Assembly: GCA_019347855.1 (NCBI GenBank)
Contig: JAHWKO010000041.1
Coordinates: forward strand, 1-20,090
Reading direction: 5' to 3'
From: Actinomycetota bacterium
GTDB lineage: Bacteria; Actinomycetota; Nitriliruptoria; Nitriliruptorales; JAHWKO01
Length of the DNA: 20,090 nt
In this document: one piece after another, positions 7,563-14,109 of the stretch
Position numbering within the stretch: position 1 is the stretch's first letter
Layout: each line of letters opens with the position of its first letter
Made by a program: the position numbers and the translations under genes
The notes under the pieces: model-generated
Database searches by the model: none
What the model saw: only the letters and a program-made list of their open reading frames with translations
What the model was told of the DNA's origin: nothing

Positions 7563-7568
7563 TAGGCT
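7563..7568 (+). promoter_or_regulatory. Candidate -10 box for the thiolase gene
   Basis: TAGGCT (TAnnnT) lies 30 bases ahead of the ATG at 7598, allowing a leader of about 22 bases that contains the SD CCAGGAG. No -35 match is visible. Confidence 0.4.
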
Positions 7569-7597
7569 CGGAGGTCCAGCCCCTTCCAGGAGACGCC

Positions 7598-8791
7598 ATG
7601 CGCGAAGCCGTCATCGTCGAAGCCGTCCGTAGTCCGATGGGTCGGGGCAAGCCCGGAGGCAAGCTGCACGACATCCACCCGGTCGACCTGCTGGCCGAGA
7701 CGCTTCGGGGCCTCGTCGACCGTGCCGGGATCGACCCGGGCGAGGTCGATGACGTCATCTCGGGATGCGTCTCCCAGGCGGGCGAGCAGACCTTCAACAT
7801 CGCGCGCAACGCGGTCCTCGCGGCGGGCTTCCCCGAGTCGGTCCCTGCGACCACGGTGGATCGACAGTGCGGTTCCTCGCAGCAGGCTGCTCACTTCGCC
7901 GCTCAGGGGGTCATCGCCGGCGCGTACGACGTCGCGATCGCGTGCGGGATCGAGTCCATGAGCCGGGTGCCGATGGGTTCGTCGATGCAGGGCGAGAACC
8001 CGTTCGGGTCCAAGATCTTCGAGCGCTACACCGACGGCCTCGTCAGCCAGGGCATCTCGGCCGAGCTCATCGCCGCGAAGTGGGGCTTCTCGCGCGAGGA
8101 GCTCGACACGTTGGCGCTGCGGTCGCACCAGCTCGCGGCCGAAGCCACGCGCGAAGGCCGCTTCGACGCCGAGACCCTCCCGATCAAGGCGCCCCAGGAG
8201 GACGGCTCGGTCGAGGAGGTCACCACCGACGAGGGCATCCGCGCCGACACGAGCCTCGAGAAGCTGTCGGGCCTGCGACCCGCGTTCGAGGACGAGCAGA
8301 TCGCGCAGCGCTTCCCCGAGATCAAGTGGGTGATCACCGCGGGGAACTCCTCGCAGATCACCGATGGGGCATCCGCGCTGCTCGTCATGACCCCGGAGAA
8401 GGCCGAGCAGTTCGGCCTCACCCCTCGTGCTCGCTTCCACAGCTTCGGACTCGCCGGTGACGACCCGATCATGATGCTCACGGGCGTGATCCCGGCGACC
8501 CGCAAGGTCCTCGACCGCGCTGGGCTGTCGATCGACGAGATCGACGTGTTCGAGGTCAACGAGGCGTTCGCGCCGGTCGTGCTGGCTTGGGCCGAGGAGC
8601 TCGAGGCGGACCTCGACAAGGTCAACGTGAACGGCGGCGCGATGGCCCTCGGTCATCCGCTCGGTGCGTCCGGTGCGCGTCTCATGACGACGCTGGTCAA
8701 CGCCATGGAACAGCAGGATGCGCGCTTCGGGCTGCAGACCATGTGCGAGGGCGGCGGCCTGTCCAACGCCACGATCCTCGAACGACTGTGA
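7598..8791 (+). CDS. Thiolase (acetyl-CoA C-acyltransferase, FadA family)
   Basis: The 397-residue protein is a complete thiolase. The nucleophilic Cys91 lies in VDRQCGSSQQA, the catalytic His353 in NGGAMALGHPLGASG and the second Cys383 in MCEGGG. It should catalyse thiolytic cleavage of 3-ketoacyl-CoA or the reverse condensation of acetyl-CoA units. From memory, the wording around the active site (ATTVD-QCGS-QQA, IACGIESMSRV, RVNVNGGAMALGHP) is close to the mycobacterial steroid thiolase FadA5 group, so a bulky acyl-CoA substrate is possible; this is not proven. The ATG at 7598 has the SD AGGAG 7 bases upstream. A membrane zinc-ribbon gene follows 25 bases downstream on the same strand. No other beta-oxidation gene is adjacent. 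Confidence 0.95.
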   Translation: MREAVIVEAVRSPMGRGKPGGKLHDIHPVDLLAETLRGLVDRAGIDPGEVDDVISGCVSQAGEQTFNIARNAVLAAGFPESVPATTVDRQCGSSQQAAHFAAQGVIAGAYDVAIACGIESMSRVPMGSSMQGENPFGSKIFERYTDGLVSQGISAELIAAKWGFSREELDTLALRSHQLAAEATREGRFDAETLPIKAPQEDGSVEEVTTDEGIRADTSLEKLSGLRPAFEDEQIAQRFPEIKWVITAGNSSQITDGASALLVMTPEKAEQFGLTPRARFHSFGLAGDDPIMMLTGVIPATRKVLDRAGLSIDEIDVFEVNEAFAPVVLAWAEELEADLDKVNVNGGAMALGHPLGASGARLMTTLVNAMEQQDARFGLQTMCEGGGLSNATILERL

Positions 8792-8816
8792 CCTGAGCCG
8801 GCGGCGGGAGCCGACG

Positions 8817-9128
8817 ATGCTGTGGTGGATCGCCCTGGTCGTCGTCGGGATCGCGGTCGCCATCGTGTTCGACCCCAAGTGGGTGCTCGCGCCCCTGCTG
8901 GGGTTCGCGGTGTTCCGTGTCGGGATCGCGATGCTGAGGGGGATGGCTCACGGCGTCGATGAGGGACCAGGCGAGCCGGAGCCGGTCCTGGGCGAGCCGG
9001 AGCGGACCCTCTACTGGTGCGAGTACTGCGGAGCGGAGCTCCTGCTGGTGGTCCGTGGGACCGAGATGCCTCCGCGCCACTGCGGGGAACGGATGCACGA
9101 ACGCGTCGAGGTCACCCGCAGCTCCTGA
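8817..9128 (+). CDS. Membrane protein with C-terminal zinc-ribbon-like motif
   Basis: I take ATG 8817 as the start because the protein then begins directly with a hydrophobic helix (MLWWIALVVVGIAVAIVF), giving 103 residues. A second hydrophobic stretch follows (about residues 23-37), then an acidic, proline-rich linker, then WCEYCGAELLL with a later PPRHCGERM. CxxC followed by HC suggests a three-Cys/one-His metal site, probably zinc, on the cytoplasmic side. It is 25 bases after the thiolase and is likely co-transcribed with it. Its stop lies in a perfect inverted repeat GCTCC-TGA-GGAGC (9121-9133), which may also help end transcription. I do not recognise a named family. Confidence 0.65.
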   Translation: MLWWIALVVVGIAVAIVFDPKWVLAPLLGFAVFRVGIAMLRGMAHGVDEGPGEPEPVLGEPERTLYWCEYCGAELLLVVRGTEMPPRHCGERMHERVEVTRSS

Positions 9129-9134
9129 GGAGCG

Positions 9135-9395
9135 TCAGAGCTCGCCGGTGTCCGACAGCTTCTCGGCTCGCTCGCGCACGGCCTTGAAGTCGTTGCGTCC
9201 TCCCGGCCGGTCGGGAACGAGCCCGTCCGTCGCGTTGAACCCCCAGCTGCCGTAGCGGACGGCGACCCGCGAGAAGCGGCGGGACAACGTCCCGTCGCAC
9301 TCGGGGCACGGCCCCGGCTCGTCGGCCCGCGCGTGGGGGAGGATCCGGTCGATCCGTCGCCCGCAGCCCTCACACACGTACTCGTAGACGGGCAT
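9135..9395 (-). CDS. FmdB-type zinc-ribbon protein
   Basis: The start MPVYEYVCEGCG is typical of the FmdB/CxxC_CxxC_SSSS zinc-ribbon family, so I choose the ATG at 9393-9395 over in-frame codons further upstream that would run through the intergenic repeats. The 86-residue product has Cys8, Cys11, Cys30 and Cys33 as the presumed zinc ligands, followed by RRFSRVAVRYGSWGF and a charged C-terminal helix. The family was named after a putative regulator of formamidase in Methylophilus; the biochemical role in actinobacteria is not settled. No good SD precedes the ATG. It ends 6 bases from the convergent zinc-ribbon membrane gene, and upstream of it lies the DnaA-box-like cluster. Confidence 0.8.
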   Translation of the reverse strand: MPVYEYVCEGCGRRIDRILPHARADEPGPCPECDGTLSRRFSRVAVRYGSWGFNATDGLVPDRPGGRNDFKAVRERAEKLSDTGEL

Positions 9396-9402
9396 CAGGC
9401 AG

Positions 9403-9488
9403 GAATCCACAACATGTGGAGAACCGGTGTGGAGAACCCGGTCATCCAACGACATCGATGTGGTTCGTTATCCACAGTCCGTGGACAA
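9403..9488. other. Cluster of DnaA-box-like 9-mers between fmdB-like gene and crgA
   Basis: Five matches fall within 86 bases: GAATCCACA (9403-9411, +, two mismatches), TTCTCCACA (9415-9423, -), TTCTCCACA (9428-9436, -), the consensus TTATCCACA (9468-9476, +) and TTGTCCACG (9480-9488, -). They are arranged partly as inverted pairs: TCCACA-ACA-TGTGGA at 9406-9420, and the two boxes at 9468-9488 face each other across three bases. The gap 9396-9518 is about 54% GC by my count, well below its surroundings. DnaA boxes here could mark an origin element, a DnaA-titrating site, or DnaA control of crgA and the fmdB-like gene. Confidence 0.65.
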
Positions 9489-9518
9489 GCTGTTGAGGAA
9501 CACATCGGTGTGACTCGC

Positions 9519-9767
9519 TCAACGCCACTGCGTGAGGAACCCGAAACCGGCTGCCATGAACCCGAACCCCGCGACCAGGCCCCAGTTCGTGGTCCACAGG
9601 AAGTTCGGGACGTAGTTCACGATGATCACGGCGACGCCCATCAGGCACAGGGCCAGGCCGGTCACCGGGACCCACCGGGGGGACGGATCCGGCTTCTTGA
9701 CGGGGCCGGCCGCCTCCTGGGGGCGGGGCCGGCGCTTGCCTTTGCGGCGGTGTCTGCTCTTGGGCAC
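9519..9767 (-). CDS. crgA: Cell division protein CrgA
   Basis: The 82-residue protein starts MPKSRHRRKGK, has a basic, proline-rich cytoplasmic N-terminus, and two transmembrane helices (about residues 33-50 and 61-78) around a short external loop with NFLWTTNWG. This is the form and length of CrgA, the small actinobacterial membrane protein that interacts with FtsZ, FtsQ, FtsI and PBPs at the septum in mycobacteria and inhibits premature division in Streptomyces. The start is GTG 9767, with GGAAGAG a few bases upstream and a TAGCAT -10 at 9798-9803. The proximity to a class E sortase, pabA and a tRNA-Ala echoes crgA neighbourhoods in other actinobacteria. The DnaA-box-like cluster lies just beyond its 3' end. 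Confidence 0.88.
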   Translation of the reverse strand: MPKSRHRRKGKRRPRPQEAAGPVKKPDPSPRWVPVTGLALCLMGVAVIIVNYVPNFLWTTNWGLVAGFGFMAAGFGFLTQWR

Positions 9768-9797
9768 GGCTCTTCCAGAGAGGTCGCTCGGGTGCCG

Positions 9798-9803
9798 ATG
9801 CTA
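9798..9803 (-). promoter_or_regulatory. Candidate -10 box for crgA
   Basis: TAGCAT on the minus strand (TAnnnT) lies 30 bases ahead of the crgA GTG, leaving a leader of roughly 23 bases that contains the SD. Confidence 0.4.
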
Positions 9804-9824
9804 GCGGCGGGAACGCGCCGCCCC

Positions 9825-9838
9825 GGCAACACGTTGCC
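9825..9838. promoter_or_regulatory. Interrupted palindrome between divergent crgA and sortase genes
   Basis: GGCAAC-AC-GTTGCC is a perfect six-base inverted repeat with a two-base spacer. It lies between the predicted -10 boxes of crgA (9798-9803) and the sortase (9867-9872), close to where the crgA -35 and upstream region would be. A dimeric regulator could bind here; none can be named. Confidence 0.35.
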
Positions 9839-9866
9839 TGGAGGGGCGTGCGCGGTGCCTGCGCCG

Positions 9867-9872
9867 TACCTT
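9867..9872 (+). promoter_or_regulatory. Candidate -10 box for the sortase operon
   Basis: TACCTT (TAnnnT) lies 22 bases before the ATG at 9895, giving a short leader with the SD ACAGGAG. No -35 match is visible. Confidence 0.4.
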
Positions 9873-9894
9873 GCGGTCGAGACAGGAGAACGTG

Positions 9895-10557
9895 ATGAGC
9901 CGGATCGTGCGAGGCGTCGGGTGGACGCTGATCGCCGCCGGCACCGTCATCCTGCTGTACCTGGGGTACCTGCTTTTCTACACGAACCTCACCACCGACC
10001 AGGCCCAGGGCGACCTCCTGGAGGACTGGCAGGCCGAGTACGGCACGCTCCCCGGCGAGGGCGAGTTCGCCGTCGGCCCGTCCGACGATCAGACGGAGGC
10101 GCGACCCGCCGATCCTGGCGAGGCCTACGCCGTCATGTGGTTCGAGCGACCAGGCTCGGACGAGCCCGTGGTGCGCGACGGTCCGCTCTTCGTGGTGGAG
10201 GGCGTGACGTTGGAGCACCTCAAGAGTGGCCCGGGGCACTACCCCTCGACCGCCGCGCCGGGCCACGACGGCAACTTCGCGATCAGCGGACACCGGACGA
10301 CGTACGGCGCGCCGTTCTACCACCTCGATCAGCTGCAGGAGGGGGACGAGATCCACGTCGTCGACCGCCAGCAGCGCGAGTGGGTCTACGTCGTCCGGAA
10401 GCAGGAGATCGTCCAGCCGACCGCTCTGTGGGTGATCGGTGACGATCCGCTCGAGACCGGTCGCCCGACGATGACCCTCACCACCTGTCATCCCCGGTTC
10501 AGCGCCGCCGAACGGTTGATCGTGTTCGCCGAGCTGCAGGGGGAGGCCGTCGCGTGA
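9895..10557 (+). CDS. Class E sortase
   Basis: The 220-residue protein has an N-terminal membrane anchor (about residues 8-28) and an extracellular sortase domain with ISGHRTTYGAPF (catalytic His133), TLTTCHPRF (catalytic Cys198 and Arg201) and an SDxxx-free linker rich in acidic residues. HRTTYG and the TCHPRFSA ending are typical of class E sortases of high-GC actinobacteria, which join proteins bearing an LAxTG-type signal to the cell wall. I choose ATG 9895 because of the SD ACAGGAG seven bases upstream; GTG 9892 is an alternative. No sortase substrate is encoded in the window. The stop overlaps the next gene's GTG (GTGA), so the small membrane protein that follows is translationally coupled. 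Confidence 0.93.
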   Translation: MSRIVRGVGWTLIAAGTVILLYLGYLLFYTNLTTDQAQGDLLEDWQAEYGTLPGEGEFAVGPSDDQTEARPADPGEAYAVMWFERPGSDEPVVRDGPLFVVEGVTLEHLKSGPGHYPSTAAPGHDGNFAISGHRTTYGAPFYHLDQLQEGDEIHVVDRQQREWVYVVRKQEIVQPTALWVIGDDPLETGRPTMTLTTCHPRFSAAERLIVFAELQGEAVA

Positions 10558-10700
10558 ACCGCGGGATGCGCATCGCCCTCGCTGTCGTCCTGGTCCTCGT
10601 CGTGCTGTGGCTGCTGTTCACGATCGTCTTCCCGTGGGTGGAGCAGCGGATGGAGGACCCGACCCTCGGGACGGTCTCGACCGTGGCACGGATCGGCTGA
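10554..10700 (+). CDS. Small membrane protein coupled to the sortase (48 residues)
   Basis: A GTG at 10554 overlaps the sortase stop as GTGA and opens a 48-codon frame ending at TGA 10698-10700. The product starts MNRGMR, continues with one strongly hydrophobic helix (about residues 7-27), then FPWVEQRMEDPTLG and a short polar end. The overlap and helix argue for a true gene that was left out because of its size. Its placement suggests a partner of the sortase or of the division/cell-wall machinery, and small membrane proteins are found in sortase-pabA neighbourhoods of other actinobacteria as I recall. No catalytic function is expected. Confidence 0.7.
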   Translation: MNRGMRIALAVVLVLVVLWLLFTIVFPWVEQRMEDPTLGTVSTVARIG

Positions 10701-10738
10701 CGCGGTCACGCTGGCCCCAGCACACCTGAAGGGGTCCC

Positions 10739-11626
10739 ATGATCGACCGGGCGACGCGGCGTTCCGGCATCCCCCCGTTCGTCCCGTCGTTGCTCGAACG
10801 CCTGCCTGGGAGGGCTGGGGCACTGGCCGCCGGGACCGCTGAACGCCTGCGCGAGGAACGGTTCGTCGGCCTGGTCGCCGAGATCGGGTTCTTCGTGGTC
10901 GTCGGCCTGGCTCCGCTGGCCATCGCCGCGATGGCCCTGCTGGGGGCGTTCCGTCCCCTGCTGGCCGCCGAGAGTGCCACCCGTGTCGACGGGGTGTTCA
11001 TCGGCGTCATCATGCAGGTGTTCGGCGGCGATGTGGCCTCCGCCGCGTTCTCGGACGTCCAGAAGCTCCTGAACTCCGGGGTGTCGGGGCTGGCACCGCC
11101 GCTCCTGGTGGGGGTCGTGTTCTCGGCGCGTGGGTTCACCGGCGCGATGCGCGGTCTGGCACACCTGTACGGCAACGAGGAGCACCGCCCGGTCTGGCAG
11201 GACGCCCTGGCCACCGTCGGGTTCACCGTCGCGGGGGCGCTGCTCGCCACCCTCGGCGCGCTCGGGGCGCTGCTCGCCACGATCGGCGACGGGACCGGCG
11301 TGGTCCTCGAGGTCTTCTCGTGGCTGCGGTGGATCGTCGTCCCGAGCGGCTTGCTGGTGCTGTTGACGACGCTGTACCGCTACAGCCGCGGCCCTGACGC
11401 CGAACCTTGGATCCGGGAGATCCCGGGAGCGCTGATCGCAACGACCGGGATCATGGGGGTCGGCCTGGCGTTCGGGGTGTACCTGCGATCCACGCCGGGG
11501 CTCGGTCTGGGCCCGTTCCTGGGCGCCGTCGTAGGCGTCCTGCTGTCGGTGTTCACCGTCGTGTTCGTGTCCGCCGCGCTGGTCGTCATCGGCGGGGCGC
11601 TCAACGCCGAGCGGACCGGGGACTGA
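10739..11626 (+). CDS. YihY/virulence factor BrkB family membrane protein
   Basis: The 295-residue protein has about six hydrophobic segments and the family layout: a first helix near EIGFFVVVGLAPLAIAAMAL, a GVVFSARGFTGAMRGLAHLYG motif around the middle, and the later YRYSRGPDAEPW followed by PGALIATTGIMGVGLAFGVYL. These match the YihY/BrkB family, once misnamed ribonuclease BN. Members are integral membrane proteins of unknown molecular role, possibly transporters. The ATG at 10739 is preceded by AAGGGG, and the gene lies 38 bases after the 48-residue protein, so it may belong to the sortase transcript. It converges on the prenyl synthase gene with only four bases between stops. Confidence 0.88.
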   Translation: MIDRATRRSGIPPFVPSLLERLPGRAGALAAGTAERLREERFVGLVAEIGFFVVVGLAPLAIAAMALLGAFRPLLAAESATRVDGVFIGVIMQVFGGDVASAAFSDVQKLLNSGVSGLAPPLLVGVVFSARGFTGAMRGLAHLYGNEEHRPVWQDALATVGFTVAGALLATLGALGALLATIGDGTGVVLEVFSWLRWIVVPSGLLVLLTTLYRYSRGPDAEPWIREIPGALIATTGIMGVGLAFGVYLRSTPGLGLGPFLGAVVGVLLSVFTVVFVSAALVVIGGALNAERTGD

Positions 11627-11630
11627 CCGC

Positions 11631-12701
11631 TCAACGCTCCCGGTCCACGAGGTAGCGCGCGACCTGCTGCAGCGTCGCCCGCGACGGTTCGTCGAGAGGC
11701 AGGTCGGCGAGCAGCCCGAGGGCCTCGTCGACGAGATCGGCGATGACCGCCTCGGTCGCCTGAAGTCCCCCCGACGAGGTCATCATCGCCCGGATCTCGT
11801 CCACCTCGACCGACCCCAGTCCCGGCGTGCCGAGCAGGGAATCCATCCGGTCACGTTCGTGGGTACCGAGGCGTTCGGCGGTCGCCGCAACGAGCCAGGT
11901 GCGCTTGCCCTCAGCCAGGTCGGACACCGTGGACTTGCCCGTGGTCGTCTCGTCCCCGAAGACCCCCAGCACGTCGTCGCGCAGCTGGAACGCCTGGCCC
12001 AGGGGGATCCCCACCCGCAACAAGCCCTCGGAGAGCGCTCCAGGACCGGCGGCGAGGACCGCCCCGATCTCGAGCGGACGCGCGACCGAGTACCGCGCCG
12101 ACTTGAGGTTGGCGATCTCGAGCGCGTCCTCGGCGTCGTGTGACCGTCGGGCGGCGGCTCGTACGTCCAGGAACTGGCCGACCGTGACCTCCTCCCGCAT
12201 CGTGGCGAAGCGTTCGAGCGCGGCGTCGAGACGGTCGGCGGGGACGGTCGTGCGGCGGAAGACCTCGTCGGCCCACACGTGGGACAGGTCCCCGAGCAGG
12301 AGCGCGGCGGACATCCCGTAGTGCGCGGGGTCCCCCTCCCATCCCGCGTCCCGGTGCTCCTCGGCGAACGCGACGTGCGCCGCTGGCTGTCCACGGCGAT
12401 CCGTCGCGTCGTCGATCAGGTCGTCGTGCAGCAGCGCGCACGTGTGCACGAGCTCCAGGGCCAACGCAGGCCCGGAGACCTCGTCGGCCGACCCGCCCGC
12501 GAGCTGGGCGCCGAGCAGCAGCAGGACGGGCCGCAGGCGCTTGCCTCCGGCCGAGAACCGGCGCAGCTCCTCGCCGAGCGTGACCGCCGTGGGATGCAGC
12601 GACGCGAGCCGGCCCGTCAGCTCATCGAGCAACGCGGCCATCCCCCGGTCGACGTGCTCGCGTAGGGTGAGCATCCGGGGCGGAGGCGCGATCGGGTCCA
12701 C
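11631..12701 (-). CDS. Polyprenyl (geranylgeranyl-type) diphosphate synthase
   Basis: The 356-residue protein has both Asp-rich motifs of trans-prenyltransferases: the first in HDDLIDDATDRRG (Asp93, Asp94, Asp97) and the second in QLRDDVLGVFGD (from Asp242). GGKRLRP (52-58) and KSARYSV (200-206) bind the diphosphate. It should extend allylic diphosphates with isopentenyl diphosphate. The residues four and five before the first motif are Ala89 and Cys88, not aromatic, so the product is likely longer than farnesyl, such as geranylgeranyl diphosphate; exact length is uncertain. No SD precedes GTG 12701, but CATACT lies six bases upstream, consistent with a leaderless start. An internal ATG at residue 10 is an alternative. 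Carotenoid or quinone genes are not adjacent. Confidence 0.92.
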   Translation of the reverse strand: MDPIAPPPRMLTLREHVDRGMAALLDELTGRLASLHPTAVTLGEELRRFSAGGKRLRPVLLLLGAQLAGGSADEVSGPALALELVHTCALLHDDLIDDATDRRGQPAAHVAFAEEHRDAGWEGDPAHYGMSAALLLGDLSHVWADEVFRRTTVPADRLDAALERFATMREEVTVGQFLDVRAAARRSHDAEDALEIANLKSARYSVARPLEIGAVLAAGPGALSEGLLRVGIPLGQAFQLRDDVLGVFGDETTTGKSTVSDLAEGKRTWLVAATAERLGTHERDRMDSLLGTPGLGSVEVDEIRAMMTSSGGLQATEAVIADLVDEALGLLADLPLDEPSRATLQQVARYLVDRER

Positions 12702-12707
12702 ACGGTG

Positions 12708-12713
12708 AGTATG
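12708..12713 (-). promoter_or_regulatory. Candidate -10 box for a leaderless prenyl synthase mRNA
   Basis: On the minus strand CATACT is followed by six bases and the GTG at 12701. The first base departs from TAnnnT, so this is weaker than the other boxes. Lack of an SD supports a leaderless reading. Confidence 0.35.
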
Positions 12714-12750
12714 GCGCAGACGCTCGACCGAGCCCGCCGGGCGACGGGGT

Positions 12751-12756
12751 TAGACT
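12751..12756 (+). promoter_or_regulatory. Candidate -10 box for the three-gene operon 12787-16441
   Basis: TAGACT (TAnnnT) lies 30 bases before the TTG at 12787 and leaves a leader of about 24 bases that carries AGCAGGAG. It faces away from the prenyl synthase promoter, with 37 bases between the two boxes. Confidence 0.45.
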
Positions 12757-12786
12757 CGAACGCCCCGCCAGCGAGCAGGAGTCCCC

Positions 12787-14109
12787 TTGGCGCGGTCCCC
12801 CCTCCCGGACGATGCCGTCGCACGTCCGCTGCCGGACCCCTCGGCGGTGGAGCGTCCCTGGCTGTCGTCCTACCCGCCGGGCGTGCCCCCCACCTACCGC
12901 TACCCGCGCGTGCCGCTGTGGCGGTTCCTGGATGACGCCGCCCGGGACTTCCCGACCGTCCCCGCCACGTGGTTCGCAGGCGCCACGCTCGATCACGAGC
13001 AGCTCCGGACCCAGGTGACCCGCCTCGCCGCCGGCCTGGCGGGTCTCGGTGTCGGGCCCGGCGACCGGGTCGCCCTGTCCTGTCGGGACCTGCCGGCGAT
13101 CGCCGTGACCTTCTTCGCGGTCCTGCGGCGGGGCGCCGTGCTGGAGCTGCTGCCCGAGGACCACGCTCCTTCCGAGACCCCACGGGTGGTGGTCGCCGAC
13201 CGGCGCGCGATGCCGCGCTTCGAGGATGCCGGCGACGAGGTCGAACGTGTCCTCGTTGCGGGGCGGGACTGGCTGCCCCCCGCTCGGCGGGCGGTGGCCA
13301 CGGCACGAGGCTGGTTCCGTGACCGGACCCGGTCGGGCATCGCTTTCCGGGACCTCCTCGAGACCGGTGCGGGCGTTCCCGGCACCGCCGTGGAGCCGGA
13401 CAGCCCGGCCGTCGTGGTGCACGCCGACGAAGGACCGGTGACGCACACCCACGCCAGCCTGGTGGCGGCGGCGTTCCAGGCGCGGCTGTGGATCCCGGAC
13501 CTCCAGGCCGGCAAGGAACGGATCCTGCTCGCGGCGCCCCTCACCGAACCGTTCGCGCTCGTGTGCGGCCTGTTGGCCGGGACGCTGTCCGCGGCGACGC
13601 TCGTGCTTCCGGCGAGCCTCGACCCGTCGGACGTCGTGGACGCCGCCGCGCGCACCCGCCCCGGGTTGTGCGTCGCCCGTCCCGCCTTCGTCGACGCGGT
13701 CGCCTCGGACGCCGGTGGGCTCGCGAGCCTCCGCGTCACGCTGGTCGACGGACCTGTCGGGAGCGAGACGCGGCGGCGCTTCGAGGTGCTCGGCGCTACA
13801 CGCCTACGTCCCGTGCACGCTCCCGCCCAGGCGGGCATCGCCCTAGCCGCACCCGTGTACGGCCGGGGAGGACCGGACGGGGCGCTGCTCCCGGTCACCG
13901 ACACCGTCGCGTTGGTCGTGGATGACGCGGGCGAGCCCGCCGCCGACGGTGAGCCGGGCCGGCTGGCCCTGCACGGCCCACAGCTCAGCCCGGAGCTCGC
14001 CGACGAGCGCGGCTGGCTCGTGACGTCGTCGACCGCCGTCCTGGATGACCGTGGACGCGTCTCTCTGACCGGCGGACCCGCAGCGATCAGCGCGGGGGGT
14101 GCCGCGTGA
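12787..14109 (+). CDS. Degenerate AMP-binding (acyl-CoA synthetase-like) protein, probable pseudoenzyme
   Basis: The first 120 residues look like the start of a long-chain acyl-CoA ligase (SYPPGVPPTYRYPRVPLWRFLDDAA, shown by its key residues Pro-Pro-Gly and Trp-Arg, then GLGVGPGDRVAL). After that the family's active-site motifs are missing. The Thr/Ser/Gly-rich P-loop followed by PKG is replaced by VVVHADEGPVTH (209-220). The usual YGxTE region is VHAPAQAGIAL, and the GW-x-TGD motif reads GWLVTSSTAVLDD near 411-423. The 440 residues also stop before the C-terminal lysine domain. ATP-dependent activation is therefore unlikely. It may bind an acyl or adenylate ligand or act as a scaffold. The TTG at 12787 has the SD AGGAG five bases upstream. 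Its stop overlaps the pabA start as GTGA, which ties its expression to PabA. Confidence 0.78.
   Translation: MARSPLPDDAVARPLPDPSAVERPWLSSYPPGVPPTYRYPRVPLWRFLDDAARDFPTVPATWFAGATLDHEQLRTQVTRLAAGLAGLGVGPGDRVALSCRDLPAIAVTFFAVLRRGAVLELLPEDHAPSETPRVVVADRRAMPRFEDAGDEVERVLVAGRDWLPPARRAVATARGWFRDRTRSGIAFRDLLETGAGVPGTAVEPDSPAVVVHADEGPVTHTHASLVAAAFQARLWIPDLQAGKERILLAAPLTEPFALVCGLLAGTLSAATLVLPASLDPSDVVDAAARTRPGLCVARPAFVDAVASDAGGLASLRVTLVDGPVGSETRRRFEVLGATRLRPVHAPAQAGIALAAPVYGRGGPDGALLPVTDTVALVVDDAGEPAADGEPGRLALHGPQLSPELADERGWLVTSSTAVLDDRGRVSLTGGPAAISAGGAA

Noticed and set aside
7292..8878. A 528-codon minus-strand frame opposite the thiolase
   Set aside because: The thiolase on the plus strand has all catalytic motifs; the antisense frame is charged, repetitive sequence typical of GC-rich shadows.
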